DNA of 41,661 bases from an uncultured Clostridia bacterium (GCA_946500295.1 CAMMVF010000022.1:1-41661), one strand, 5' to 3'. Shown: positions 25,158-33,935, numbered from the stretch's first letter. The notes: generated by a model not told the origin, from the sequence alone. A program made the numbers and translations.

Positions 25158-25527
25158 CTAATATCCCTCCTTGTACAACCTGTTGAACCAAGTCGTTTAG
25201 CTCCTCTGCCGTAGCTCCAAGCGAAACCGCCTCGTATGCCGCCTTTTTAAATTTTTCCAAGGCGTCGAGCTTTTTACCCTCAACCTGAGAAAGCTTATCC
25301 GCTACGAAGGTCCCTCTGCCGACCATGGTGTAAATATACCCCTCGTTCTCAAGCGCCCTGTAGGCTTTAGCTACCGTGTTCGGGTTTATGCCCAACTCAT
25401 CCGCCAGAAGTCTGACGGCAGGAAGCTTATCGCCAGGTCTCAACACGCCTGCGGCGACGAGACTTATTACATTGTTGAAAAGCTGCTCATAAATTGGAAT
25501 TCTTGAGCCGTAGTCAAGCTGAAACAT
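25132..25527 (-). CDS. GntR family regulator, YtrA subfamily
   Basis: 131 residues. The N-terminal winged helix has IPIYEQLFNNVISLVAAG, DKLPAVRLLADELGINPNTVAKAY and a wing with GRGTFVA, followed by a short helical tail of about 50 residues, as in YtrA-type regulators that lack a sugar-binding domain. I choose the ATG at MFQLDYGSR because GGGGG lies about 9 bases before it; the ATG 12 codons upstream has no ribosome site. It probably represses the ABC genes through the operator at 25578-25600. Confidence 0.85.
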   Translation of the reverse strand: MFQLDYGSRIPIYEQLFNNVISLVAAGVLRPGDKLPAVRLLADELGINPNTVAKAYRALENEGYIYTMVGRGTFVADKLSQVEGKKLDALEKFKKAAYEAVSLGATAEELNDLVQQVVQGGILVDRDKEGF

Positions 25528-25577
25528 CTCCCTGAGCCCCCTTTTATTTTTTGTGAGCCGCATTGTATGTACGGTTC

Positions 25578-25633
25578 GTGTACCAACTGTATTAGTACAC
25601 TTATATAATAATTGAAGCCCACCCTTTTGTCAA
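25578..25633 (-). promoter_or_regulatory. promoter and operator of the gntR-ABC operon
   Basis: On the minus strand TTGACA (25633-25628), 17 bp, TATTAT (25610-25605). The inverted repeat GTGTAC-N11-GTACAC (25578-25600) covers the expected start site, a typical GntR repressor position. Confidence 0.75.
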
Positions 25634-25795
25634 TAGCTTTTCCATATTTTTTAATTTGCTGCAAGTCCCACTGTCTTTTTAATGCGCTTTTAAGCTATTA
25701 AGAAAAGAAAGAATTTTATCTGTGTGTTTGCGCCTGCGGCGCCATTTAATAAATTATTTTACTCGCTTATTTTTATTAATATTATTATTACTAGC

Positions 25796-25920
25796 AGTCG
25801 CCTTGCGACCACAGTGAAAGCCGCACTGTGACTTAATGAAGTATGAATTTCAATCATTCTAAAGTCGTATTGCGGCTGCATTTGGGACATATTATGCCCT
25901 ATATTCAGTCGCCTTGCGAC
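25796..25920. repeat. three short related hairpin repeats in a gene-less spacer
   Basis: AGTCGCCTTGCGAC occurs at 25796-25809 and 25907-25920, and the related AGTCGTATTGCGGC at 25863-25876, each able to form a short GTCGC/GCGAC stem. A CACAGTG/CACTGTG hairpin follows the first copy. The spacer 25664-25940 has no gene. Confidence 0.6.
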
Positions 25921-25941
25921 CTGTGGGCTTATAAAAACAGG

Positions 25942-25984
25942 AAAGCTGTATCCTCGCCGCTTGACACGGTAGGATACAGCTTTT
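25942..25984. terminator. strong hairpin terminator downstream of the acetyltransferase gene
   Basis: 13-bp perfect stem AAAGCTGTATCCT / AGGATACAGCTTT with T-rich sequence on the + side and T's with a CC break on the minus side. It probably ends transcription from 26098 leftward. Confidence 0.65.
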
Positions 25985-26097
25985 GTTTTGCGGGAGATAA
26001 TTTTCCTGCATGAATTTTTAAATCAATTTTATATTTCTTTACAACTACACCGATAAGACTGATACGGCAAACCACCCTATCGCCTGTGAACCAGGCT

Positions 26098-26613
26098 TTA
26101 CAGTGCCTTATCCTTTAGTAAAGCATACATTTTCATATCCAAAACCCTGCCGTTTTTTACTGCGTTGCTTCGCAAAGTCCCTTCAAATTGAAAGCCGGCC
26201 TTTTCCAGAACCCTGCACGAAGCGGTATTATAAGCAAAAGGCTCTGCAAAAATCCTGATGATATCCGTATTATCAAATATATATTTGCAAGCCTGCTTTA
26301 CTGCGCTTGTGGCATAGCCCCTGCCCCAGTATTTTTCTCCCAGATAATAACCCAGCTCGGCAGTTTGAAAGTGAATATTCTCACAGCGAAACACACCTAT
26401 GCTGCCTATCAGCTTATCCTCCGCCGTAATTGCAAAGGCAAAGGTTTTCGTCTTATCCGCTTTCAGCGTGGAGCTGATAAACTCCTCTGCGTCCTTTACC
26501 GTATATGGATAGGGGATACCGTCGCGCAAATTATTTAAGATATTTTTGTTATTCAACAATTCAGCCAAGTCATCCTTATCTTCTATCTTCCATCTACGTA
26601 TAACACATTCCAT
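26098..26613 (-). CDS. GNAT-family N-acetyltransferase, RimJ/RimL type
   Basis: 171 residues from MECVIRR. The fold is recognisable by LIGSIGVF (beta 4), LGYYLGEKYWGRGYATSAV, which is the acetyl-CoA pyrophosphate loop (Q/RxxGxG/A variant GRGYA), and NTASCRVLEKAGFQFEGTLR near the end. Such enzymes acetylate ribosomal proteins, small amines or antibiotics; the target is not predictable. GAGGTGA lies 6 bases before the chosen ATG, unlike the upstream start of the longest frame. Confidence 0.85.
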   Translation of the reverse strand: MECVIRRWKIEDKDDLAELLNNKNILNNLRDGIPYPYTVKDAEEFISSTLKADKTKTFAFAITAEDKLIGSIGVFRCENIHFQTAELGYYLGEKYWGRGYATSAVKQACKYIFDNTDIIRIFAEPFAYNTASCRVLEKAGFQFEGTLRSNAVKNGRVLDMKMYALLKDKAL

Positions 26614-26749
26614 ATATCTCACCTCACCGGTTTTCGTTTTCATATTTCCTTAAAACCAAACGCTCTGTTTCTAAAATCATTCATATCCCTCATATACAAA
26701 TGTTCTGCCCGGTCGTTTTTACAAAACAACCAAGTCTTCACGAGCGCAG

Positions 26750-27217
26750 TCAATGCTCCTTACAGCTCCACTGCGTAATTTTGAGCCTGATAACGGCGGT
26801 TTTTTCCAATGCCGTACTCGGGATAGTTTCAGCATCCCTGCCTGTATATCTCTTGACTATCAGCTTCAAAGCCGCCTCCTTCTCCTCAGAGTGCTCAACC
26901 AAGGCAACCTCGCCCTTGCCGATAATGCTCTGATAGAGATATGAGCAGGCGCAGGGATCAGGCGAGGCTGCAAGCTCGTGCTTTGTATCCATTTCAAATC
27001 CGACCTGCTCCTGAGATTTTATAAGCTCAAGCTTCTTTCCCTCTCTCGCCCCGTGAAAATAGAGAAAAAGCCCCTCGTCTGAGTCATCATAAGCAAAATT
27101 GAGCGGCAGGATAAAAGCCCCGCCCTCCTCGTTAAAGCCGAGGCGGCAGCAGTCGCAGTCCGCCATGATTTTTAGCATCCGCTTATAATCCGTTATCTCC
27201 CTGTCCCGTCTGCGCAT
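26750..27217 (-). CDS. pyridoxamine 5'-phosphate oxidase-like flavoprotein (NimA-like)
   Basis: 155 residues beginning MRRRDREITD, a characteristic start of the NimA-type subgroup. The split-barrel FMN fold shows ILPLNFAYDDS, YFHGAREGKKLELI and an SIIGKGEVALVEH strand. Members bind FMN; some reduce nitroimidazoles, most have unknown substrates. It lies 12 bp after the HAD gene, so the two are probably one transcript. Confidence 0.8.
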   Translation of the reverse strand: MRRRDREITDYKRMLKIMADCDCCRLGFNEEGGAFILPLNFAYDDSDEGLFLYFHGAREGKKLELIKSQEQVGFEMDTKHELAASPDPCACSYLYQSIIGKGEVALVEHSEEKEAALKLIVKRYTGRDAETIPSTALEKTAVIRLKITQWSCKEH

Positions 27218-27229
27218 CTTATCAACACC

Positions 27230-27964
27230 TTATTTCACAATCAGAGAAGATATCTTCTTGAAGTCTCCGTCGGGCACGAAATACTTGCAGTCGGGGCGCT
27301 CTCCTTTGAGCTCAGGGGAAATCTCTGTGTGGATATACAGAGAATCTATTCCGAAGTCGTTTGCACCCTTGATATCGCTGCTTTCGTCGTTGCCTATCAT
27401 TATACTCTCGCTTTTTTTGAGGTTGAAGCGGTTGAACAGAGCCTCAAAAAACTCCTTGTCAGGCTTGCAGCACTGCTCCTCGCTGCTTATCAAAATTCCG
27501 TCGAATTTATCATAAAGCTTTGTCACCTTCAGCTCGGGCACGGTAAAGCTACTTTGGGCATTTGACAGAAGATAGATCTTCTTTCCCTTTTTGTGCAGCT
27601 CCTTAAAAAGCGCCTTAACCCCGTCATACGGCTTTGCGGGCATAACCGTCGAAAGACAGCGGAAAAGCCTTGCGGTCACCTCGACAAGCTCCTTTGAGGG
27701 CTGTACTCCCTTGTCCTCATAAAGACGCTTAAACACCCTGTCTATAACTATATCAATATGATTAAACTCGGGGTGGTGTTTTCTGACAAGCTCCTTTTCC
27801 TTTTGAACGTACTCTGTGTAGGCGCTGCGCAGCTTATTTGCCTTATATATAGCTCCGTTAAACGAATAAAACGCCGCCATCTTCTTCCAAAGCGACTTTT
27901 TCTCCTCGTCAGTTCTTATATCGAGCAATGTGCCGTACAAATCAAAAATATAATTCTTATACAT
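27230..27964 (-). CDS. HAD-superfamily hydrolase (subfamily IA, YjjG-like)
   Basis: 244 residues. Motif I is FDLYGTLLD (D8, with Tyr in place of the more common Asp+2), a helical cap spans about 18-100, LLSNA is motif II, KP near 175 gives the motif III Lys, and IGNDESSDIKGA is motif IV. Substitution of the Asp+2 acid by Tyr is unusual for a phosphatase and could reduce activity or indicate a different chemistry. Likely a nucleotide or sugar phosphatase; substrate not predictable. Confidence 0.8.
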   Translation of the reverse strand: MYKNYIFDLYGTLLDIRTDEEKKSLWKKMAAFYSFNGAIYKANKLRSAYTEYVQKEKELVRKHHPEFNHIDIVIDRVFKRLYEDKGVQPSKELVEVTARLFRCLSTVMPAKPYDGVKALFKELHKKGKKIYLLSNAQSSFTVPELKVTKLYDKFDGILISSEEQCCKPDKEFFEALFNRFNLKKSESIMIGNDESSDIKGANDFGIDSLYIHTEISPELKGERPDCKYFVPDGDFKKISSLIVK

Positions 27965-28036
27965 CCTGTTATCCTCCGTTTTGGCACATGAGTTTTGTCG
28001 TATTATAGCATATAGACTTAAAAAAATAAATACACA

Positions 28037-28065
28037 GTGACAAATCTCTCGGTCTGTGTTACAAT
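28037..28065 (+). promoter_or_regulatory. promoter of the nth-lepA operon
   Basis: GTGACA (28037-28042), 17 bp, TACAAT (28060-28065), 39 bp before the nth start codon. Confidence 0.7.
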
Positions 28066-28103
28066 ATTTTTATTACGGCTTGCGTAGCTTTAGGAGGTAA
28101 AGC

Positions 28104-28745
28104 ATGACCAAAGGCGAAATTGCGCTCAAGGCGGTAGAGGCGCTGAAAAAAGAATACCCCGAAGCTATCTGCTCGCTGACCTATACCGACCCGCTCCAGC
28201 TTTTGATAGCTACACGGCTTGCCGCTCAATGCACCGACGCAAGGGTCAACCTGGTCACGCCGGCTCTGTTTGAGCGTTTTAAGACGGTTGACGACTTTGC
28301 TGAAGCTGAGGTAAGCGAGGTAGAGGAGTATATTAAAAGCTGCGGTCTTTACAAGACTAAGGCGAGGGACATAGTCGCCATGGCGAAGAAGCTCCGAGAC
28401 GACTTCGGCGGCGAGGTGCCCGACACTATTGAACAGCTCGTGGTCCTGCCCGGAGTCGGGCGAAAAACCGCCAACCTGATTGTCGGCGATATATTTCACA
28501 AAAGCGCAGTAGTAGTTGACACCCACTGCATAAGGATAACCTCGAGGCTCGGCCTTCACAATATAAAGGACGCAACAAAAATCGAAAAAATCCTTCGTGA
28601 GCTTCTGCCGCCGGAGGAAAGTAATGATTTTTGTCACCGCCTTGTCCTGCACGGCAGAGCGGTTTGCCAAGCTAGAACACCAAAATGCGATATCTGCTGC
28701 ATGAACGGCTTCTGCCCCACGGCGGCAATAAAAAAACAAGCTTAA
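28104..28745 (+). CDS. nth: endonuclease III
   Basis: 213 residues. The helix-hairpin-helix LPGVGRKTANLIVGD includes the catalytic Lys, and VVDTHCIRITSRLG the catalytic Asp (in DTH). The C-terminal Cys pattern C-x6-C-x2-C-x5-C (from CQARTPKCDICC to FCP) holds the [4Fe-4S] cluster, although an extra Cys is present. It removes oxidised pyrimidines and nicks abasic sites. AGGAGGT lies 6-7 bases before the ATG. It is followed by lepA with a 14-bp gap. Confidence 0.93.
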   Translation: MTKGEIALKAVEALKKEYPEAICSLTYTDPLQLLIATRLAAQCTDARVNLVTPALFERFKTVDDFAEAEVSEVEEYIKSCGLYKTKARDIVAMAKKLRDDFGGEVPDTIEQLVVLPGVGRKTANLIVGDIFHKSAVVVDTHCIRITSRLGLHNIKDATKIEKILRELLPPEESNDFCHRLVLHGRAVCQARTPKCDICCMNGFCPTAAIKKQA

Positions 28746-28759
28746 ACTAAGGTGATAGG

Positions 28760-30571
28760 ATGTCATTTTCAAGAGATAAGATAAGAAATTTCAGTATAAT
28801 AGCCCATATTGACCACGGCAAGAGCACTCTCGCCGACAGGATATTGGAGCAGACAAGCTCTGTCGCGAAGAGAGACATGGAGGATCAGCTGCTCGACAAT
28901 ATGGACTTGGAGAGGGAGAGGGGAATCACAATCAAAGCCCACGCCGTCACCCTGAACTACCTTGCAGACGACGGAGAGGAGTATGTATTCAACCTCATCG
29001 ACACCCCGGGGCACGTTGACTTCAACTACGAGGTATCGAGAAGCCTTGCCGCCTGCGAGGGGGCAGTGCTGGTAGTTGACGCATCACAGGGAATTGAGGC
29101 TCAGACCTTGGCAAATACTTATCTTGCGGTTGACGGCGGATTGGAGATTGTCCCGGTTATCAATAAAATCGACCTGCCCTCGGCAGACCCCCAGAGAGTA
29201 ATCAATGAGATAGAGGACGTAATCGGCATCCCCGCCCAGGACGCACCACAAATCTCGGCTAAGGCGGGCATCAATATTCACGCAGTGCTCGAAAAAATAG
29301 TCTCGGACATACCAGCTCCCGAGGGCGACGACGACGCTCCGCTGAGAGCCTTGATATTTGATTCATATTACGATTCCTACAAGGGCGTAATAATCTATGC
29401 GAGGATAATGGACGGCACATTGAGGCTCGGGGACGAGATTGAGCTTATGGCTACAAAGTCAAAGTTCACCGTAGTTGAATGCGGCTACCTCAGAGCCACC
29501 TCTTTAGAGCCTGCCAAGGAGCTTCACGCGGGCGAGGTCTGCTACATCGCCGCCGCGATAAAGTCCGTTAAGGACGCAAAGGTCGGCGACACCGTAACCT
29601 TAAGTTCAAACCCCGCCTCCGAGCCGCTTCCCGGCTACCGAGAGGCTCAGCCGATGGTGTACTGCGGCGTTTATCCCGCCGACGGGGCAAGGTACTCAGA
29701 TTTAAGAGACGCACTCGATAAATTAAACTTAAACGACGCCGCTCTTTCCTTTGAGCCTGAAACCTCGGCCGCCCTCGGCTTTGGCTTCCGCTGCGGCTTT
29801 CTGGGGCTTTTGCACATGGAGATAATTCAGGAAAGGCTCGAGAGGGAATACAACCTCGACCTCATAACCACTGCTCCCAGCGTAATTTACAAGCTCACGA
29901 TGACAGACGGCACGGTCAAGATGATAGACAACCCCACAAACTATCCTCCCACAACCGAGATTGCAAAGGCTGAGGAGCCGATGACAAACGCCCATATCTA
30001 CGCCCCCTCAGAATATGTCGGCAATATTATGGAGCTTTGTCAGGACAGGCGAGGCGTATTTAAGGACATGACCTATATAGACTCGGACAGAGTGGACATT
30101 CACTATGAACTCCCGCTAGCGGAAATAATATACGACTTCTTTGACACGCTCAAGTCCCGAACCAGAGGCTATGCCTCCTTTGACTACGAGCTTTCCGGCT
30201 ACGCAGAGAGCAAGCTCGTCAAGCTCGACATCATGCTCAACGGCGAGGTGGTTGATGCGCTTTCGTTCATTATCCATGCTGACAAGGCTTACGAAAGAGC
30301 CAGAAAGATGGCGGAAAAACTCAAGGAGAAGATTCCGAGACAGCTGTTTGAAGTGCCTATCCAAGCCTGCATCGGCGGAAAAATTATCGCCAGAGAAACC
30401 GTAAAGGCTATGCGCAAGGACGTGCTCGCAAAATGTTACGGCGGAGATATCACGAGAAAGAAAAAGCTCCTCGAAAAGCAGAAGGAGGGCAAAAAGCGTA
30501 TGCGCCAGCTCGGCAGTGTAGAAGTTCCGCAGGAGGCGTTTATGGCGGTGCTCAAGCTCGACAGCGATTAA
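28760..30571 (+). CDS. lepA: elongation factor 4 (LepA)
   Basis: 603 residues, the normal length. G1 [14 protein letters not shown]2 region RGITIKA, G3 DTPGHVDF and G4 NKIDLP are intact. The EF-G-like domains II, III and V and the C-terminal domain unique to LepA (ending in a Lys-rich helix, [17 protein letters not shown]) follow. It binds ribosomes and acts in translation initiation or back-translocation under stress. The operon-like spacing with nth is common in Clostridia. Confidence 0.95.
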   Translation: MSFSRDKIRNFSIIAHIDHGKSTLADRILEQTSSVAKRDMEDQLLDNMDLERERGITIKAHAVTLNYLADDGEEYVFNLIDTPGHVDFNYEVSRSLAACEGAVLVVDASQGIEAQTLANTYLAVDGGLEIVPVINKIDLPSADPQRVINEIEDVIGIPAQDAPQISAKAGINIHAVLEKIVSDIPAPEGDDDAPLRALIFDSYYDSYKGVIIYARIMDGTLRLGDEIELMATKSKFTVVECGYLRATSLEPAKELHAGEVCYIAAAIKSVKDAKVGDTVTLSSNPASEPLPGYREAQPMVYCGVYPADGARYSDLRDALDKLNLNDAALSFEPETSAALGFGFRCGFLGLLHMEIIQERLEREYNLDLITTAPSVIYKLTMTDGTVKMIDNPTNYPPTTEIAKAEEPMTNAHIYAPSEYVGNIMELCQDRRGVFKDMTYIDSDRVDIHYELPLAEIIYDFFDTLKSRTRGYASFDYELSGYAESKLVKLDIMLNGEVVDALSFIIHADKAYERARKMAEKLKEKIPRQLFEVPIQACIGGKIIARETVKAMRKDVLAKCYGGDITRKKKLLEKQKEGKKRMRQLGSVEVPQEAFMAVLKLDSD

Positions 30572-30597
30572 GCCGTATCTGAAAAGGTGTGAAATAA

Positions 30598-30972
30598 ATG
30601 AGAGAAATAGTTTTAGCATACAATTTCAGCGATGAGCGGCTTTCAAGGCTTCGGCGAGCGCTTCTTCCGCTGAAATTCAGAATAAAGACCGTCAGCCCCG
30701 AGGAGTTTTCTAAGCCAGTCGGCTTGCTCGCCGGCTTTAAAGAGGTCGAGCTTGACCCCGACGATGATTGCCCGGACGGCTTTGACGAGGAAATGCTGAT
30801 AATGGGAGGGCTGACAAACGGCAGGATAGACGCCCTTATAAACGCCCTGTATAAAAAAGGCGTGGGTAGGATTGATTTAAAAGCCGTGTTGACCCCCTCA
30901 AACATCACATGGAGCAGCAACCGAGTTTACACACAGGTCAAGGCAGACCACGAAAGGATGAAAGGTAAATAA
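30598..30972 (+). CDS. DUF3783-like protein
   Basis: 124 residues. An alpha/beta layout with REIVLAYNFS at the start, MLIMGGLTNGRIDALINALYKKGVGRIDLKAVLTPSN (the typical DUF3783 segment) and a basic end. No catalytic motif is visible; function unknown. It lies 26 bp after lepA and 1 bp before the SseB-family gene, so it is probably in the same transcript. Confidence 0.7.
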   Translation: MREIVLAYNFSDERLSRLRRALLPLKFRIKTVSPEEFSKPVGLLAGFKEVELDPDDDCPDGFDEEMLIMGGLTNGRIDALINALYKKGVGRIDLKAVLTPSNITWSSNRVYTQVKADHERMKGK

Positions 30973-30973
30973 A

Positions 30974-31975
30974 ATGGGACTATTTGATAAATTTAAGAAA
31001 AATAAGGACAGCGAAAATTCAGCTCAGGAAACCACCGAGGAAGTAATCGAGAGCAGCGCTGAAGGCGCAGACGAGCAGGAGCCTGTAACCGAGCCCGAAA
31101 AAGATAACAGCACAGAAAGTACAGACTCTGCCCAAGCTTCGGAGAACTCCGACAATACCGATTCTAAGGCAAAAGAACCCGAGAAAAAGCCCGAGGTCAA
31201 CCGCTTTACCTTTGTCGTTGAGGAGGTTTTCCCTCTTGAGGGAAAATGGGGCACAACTGTAACAGGCGACGCCCACGGAAAGGTATCGGTCGGCGACGAG
31301 GTGTATATATTAAGTCCGGTTGGCAACACCTTTTTTAAAACAAAGGTCAGCGGTATCGAGGTCGGCGACCTTCCCGCAAAGACAGCAGAAAATCAAAGCG
31401 CCAGCCTGAGATTTGCGGACTTGAAGGAAGATACAAAGATACCTAAATATTGCGTGATATCGAACATCCCTCCTCAACAAAAGCTCGATATCAATACGGC
31501 AGTTGAAAATCCTTTTCTCCTCGGCTTCATAGCGGCTTACAACAAGCTCAGCAAGGACAAAAACTTTCTCAACCTCCTAATCTTTCACATAGTCCACGCA
31601 AACCTGCTCGCCCCGATTTACACAGATTCCGAGCCGGTTAACAGGGGCGACGGCAAGACTGGCTTTAAGCCCGGCACGAAGATAAAATTCCTATCAGTAT
31701 CGAATCCTCACAATAAGGGAACTCACGCTTTCCCGGTATTCACCCACTGGGGGGCAGTCGGAAAGTGGAGCAATATCTTTGACGAAAATCACCCGCCCAG
31801 AACTATGATTCTGCGCTTCCCCGAGTGCGTGGACATCATCAGCAAGTCTGAAAACAACGACGGAATAGTGATAAACCCCTTCGGTCCTGCAACGCTGCAC
31901 CTGTCAAAGCAGCTTGTGAACGGGATTGTAAAGAGCGAAGGCTACCAAAAGGAATTTGGCAAGAAAAATAAATAA
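30974..31975 (+). CDS. SseB-family protein with an EF-Tu domain II-like segment
   Basis: 333 residues. The first 70 are acidic and Ser/Thr-rich, probably disordered. Residues about 76-160 (RFTFVVEEVFPLEGKWGTTVTGDAHGKVSVGDEVYIL) look like the beta-barrel of EF-Tu domain II. Residues about 175-325 match the SseB N-terminal domain: FPVFTHWGAVGKWSNIF, FPECVDIIS and GIVINPFGPATLHLS. SseB is an enhancer of serine sensitivity of unclear role; the barrel suggests a translation-factor-like or RNA-binding partner (inference). It directly follows the DUF3783 gene in the nth-lepA run. Confidence 0.75.
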   Translation: MGLFDKFKKNKDSENSAQETTEEVIESSAEGADEQEPVTEPEKDNSTESTDSAQASENSDNTDSKAKEPEKKPEVNRFTFVVEEVFPLEGKWGTTVTGDAHGKVSVGDEVYILSPVGNTFFKTKVSGIEVGDLPAKTAENQSASLRFADLKEDTKIPKYCVISNIPPQQKLDINTAVENPFLLGFIAAYNKLSKDKNFLNLLIFHIVHANLLAPIYTDSEPVNRGDGKTGFKPGTKIKFLSVSNPHNKGTHAFPVFTHWGAVGKWSNIFDENHPPRTMILRFPECVDIISKSENNDGIVINPFGPATLHLSKQLVNGIVKSEGYQKEFGKKNK

Positions 31976-31982
31976 GAGAATA

Positions 31983-32034
31983 AACCTCCTTCTCCAAACA
32001 CTCAAATGTGGCGGAGAGGGAGGTTTTCGTTTTT
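31983..32034 (+). terminator. terminator of the nth-lepA-DUF3783-sseB run
   Basis: AACCTCCTTCTCC pairs with GGAGAGGGAGGTT (one mismatch), followed by TTTTCGTTTTT. Confidence 0.85.
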
Positions 32035-32087
32035 AAATCTTCGCCTGCGTGACAAGCTCGTTTGATTACGCCTGCGACGATTGCAGC

Positions 32088-32200
32088 CGTCTCCGAGCAG
32101 CTTTGCTCCTCAGGGTTTCGGTGAGAGATTAAACCTGACCGAAACCCTGAATGGAATCCGCCGCCTACAGAGGCGGGGACATCGGCGACTTGGTTATATA
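32088..32200 (-). repeat. dispersed repeat, copy C (about 113 bp)
   Basis: Minus-strand copy of the element at 17205-17314. In this copy CAGGGTTTCGGT (32111-32122) and ACCGAAACCCTG (32138-32149) form a perfect 12-bp stem, so pairing is kept better than in copy B. The spacer 32035-32346 holds nothing else recognised. Confidence 0.8.
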
Positions 32201-32346
32201 AAGCAACCCCGAATTTTCAACCCTGCTTGTATCGTAGTAAGTTGTATCATCTATTAAGTGCTTGCGCATTGTTATAAATTGCTATATAATATTTTGTGAA
32301 CAATGTGTTTTAATAATTAAATACAGACGCAGGAAGGAGAAATATT

Positions 32347-33597
32347 TTGAAAAATAATGTGCAAAAGAACCACAGCAAGGTCTTATCAATTATTCTGGCA
32401 GGAATTATGGCAGTAAGCACCGCCGCAGTGATGAACGTTTCGGCAGCACAGTTGCCCCAGGAAACGGTAAGCGCCGCAGCCTCAGTAGCACCTGACATCG
32501 AGGACACTGAGACGATAGTGGGACTGGGCGAGACAATGAGCATAAGCTATATGTCACGGTCGGCGGCGGCGTTTACAAACTATACTGTTAAAAGCACCAA
32601 TCCCTTGTCGGTCAAGGCTTGGCGCTACGGCTCAACGGTCAAGTTTACCGGGGTCAATCCCGGCACTGCAAATATTGTAGTAAAAGAAAAAAACACAGGA
32701 GCTAAAGACAGCGTCTTTGTCACCGTTAAGGACCCTGTTAATCCTAAGCTTGCTAAATCCTCCATCACAATGTGGGTCGGCAACACCAATTCAGTTTCGT
32801 ATATGAGCAACTCAGCCGATCTGTTCAGGTTCTATAAGATAACAAGCTCGAACAGCAAGGTTGTTGCGGCGGCTCGTTATGGTTCTGTAGTGAGGCTCAC
32901 GGCAAAATCAGCAGGAACCGCTACTGTTACGGTTACGGCTTGTGACGGCGCTAAAACCAGCATGAAAGTCACGGTTAAAAGCCCGATAGTTAAGCCCTCC
33001 ATCGTCATTGACAGTGAAGAAATCGCAGTCGGCGAGGCAGCTCAGGTAAGCTACATGGGGAAGTCAGCCGCAAGCTTCGCTGATTACACGGTAACCAGCA
33101 GCAACGAAAACATTGCCAAAGCTGTCCGTTACGGTTCAGTTGTAAGATACATGGGAGTCGGCACAGGAACAGCCAACATTTCGGTTAAGGAAAGATACAG
33201 CGGAGCAACAGACAGCTTTACAGTCACTGTCAGAAAGGCGGCAGCCCCCAAATTTAATGAAACCGAGGTAGTTTTAGAGCCGAACAGCGAGCCTGTACGT
33301 ATCTCATACATGGGCGCATCGGCTGATAAATTCAGCTACTACATTGTAAGCAGCAGCAATACAAATGTCGCCGCTGCTACACGCTACGGCTCGACAGTAG
33401 AGCTGACCCCTGTTGCCGAGGGCGAAGCGACAATCACAGTTACCTCAGTCAGCGGAGATAGTGCAACGCTGAAAGTCACAGTCACTAATAGCACTTCAAA
33501 AAATAACACTCCGGAAAACAACTCAGAAAATGAAACTTCAGAAACTAGCACTCCGGAAAACACCACTGCGGAATTAGAAATAAAACCGAATATGTAA
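32347..33597 (+). CDS. secreted protein with four Ig-like (Big_2-like) repeats
   Basis: 416 residues. A signal peptide covers about 1-35 (Lys-rich start, SIILAGIMAVSTAAVM core, ending near VSAAQ). Four tandem repeats of about 80-85 residues follow, each ending in a VTV-type strand and containing the pair SYMxxSA...F..Y..xSSN and RYGSxV. This RYGS block is conserved in all four and looks like a distinctive binding face. A Ser/Thr/Asn/Glu-rich tail of about 35 residues closes the protein; there is no LPxTG or other anchor. The start is TTG with AAGGAGA 6 bases upstream. Likely a surface or matrix adhesion protein (inference). Confidence 0.75.
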   Translation: MKNNVQKNHSKVLSIILAGIMAVSTAAVMNVSAAQLPQETVSAAASVAPDIEDTETIVGLGETMSISYMSRSAAAFTNYTVKSTNPLSVKAWRYGSTVKFTGVNPGTANIVVKEKNTGAKDSVFVTVKDPVNPKLAKSSITMWVGNTNSVSYMSNSADLFRFYKITSSNSKVVAAARYGSVVRLTAKSAGTATVTVTACDGAKTSMKVTVKSPIVKPSIVIDSEEIAVGEAAQVSYMGKSAASFADYTVTSSNENIAKAVRYGSVVRYMGVGTGTANISVKERYSGATDSFTVTVRKAAAPKFNETEVVLEPNSEPVRISYMGASADKFSYYIVSSSNTNVAAATRYGSTVELTPVAEGEATITVTSVSGDSATLKVTVTNSTSKNNTPENNSENETSETSTPENTTAELEIKPNM

Positions 33598-33603
33598 CCG
33601 CTA

Positions 33604-33636
33604 AAGGGCAGAGTCAGTAAAGGCTCTGCCCTTTTT
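33604..33636 (+). terminator. terminator of the Ig-repeat protein gene
   Basis: AAGGGCAGAG (33604-33613) pairs with CTCTGCCCTT (33624-33633), followed by TTTTT. Confidence 0.9.
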
Positions 33637-33691
33637 GTATTAAAAACTGCTCAGCTGTCTCTCGCCCAACAATACAGCTATGTGCAAGTGA

Positions 33692-33871
33692 GGGGGAAGC
33701 TGTTCTCCGGCTGTCAAAGCTAAGTCAAAGCCTTAATCAGCCGCCCTTTCAAGCTTAAACCGAGAGCAAACTCCCTCCCGGAGAACCGCTGTACGGCAGG
33801 GAAAGTCCCTGCCACGCAAGCATAACCTGCCCCTGCCGTACAGTGCCTGCGCCTGCGCAGGAGCTTCCCCC
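33692..33871. ncRNA. candidate multi-branched structured RNA (about 180 nt)
   Basis: All stems are visible in the sequence: a closing helix GGGGGAAGCT (33692-33701) with AGCTTCCCCC (33862-33871); helix A GTTCTCCGG (33702-33710) with CCGGAGAAC (33778-33786); helix B CTGTACGGCAGGG (33789-33801) with CCCTGCCGTACAG (33831-33843); helix C CCTGCG (33846-33851) with CGCAGG (33856-33861). These nest into one cloverleaf-like junction. GGCAGGG at 33795-33801 can alternatively pair with CCCTGCC at 33807-33813. No known RNA class is recognised, and a folded mobile-element end is a possible alternative. The strand is undetermined. Confidence 0.5.
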
Positions 33872-33904
33872 GTCCCCGACCAGGGCATCCCCACTAAGCA
33901 AGCA

Positions 33905-33927
33905 TAATAAAAATTCAATTTTTATTA
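33905..33927. repeat. AT-rich palindrome upstream of the sdpR-like operators
   Basis: 11-bp perfect arms TAATAAAAATT / AATTTTTATTA around a single C. It lies 8 bp before the first regulator operator. Confidence 0.6.
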
Positions 33928-33935
33928 CAAGGCGG

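Noticed and set aside
25796-25920. CRISPR array
   Set aside because: Only two exact copies, irregular spacing, no cas genes, and the units are hairpins without conserved spacers.
28059-28772. 237-residue minus-strand frame opposite nth
   Set aside because: Antisense to endonuclease III with all catalytic motifs.
33733-33918. 61-residue minus-strand frame in the folded segment
   Set aside because: It follows the inverted repeats rather than codon use, and no ribosome site is present.
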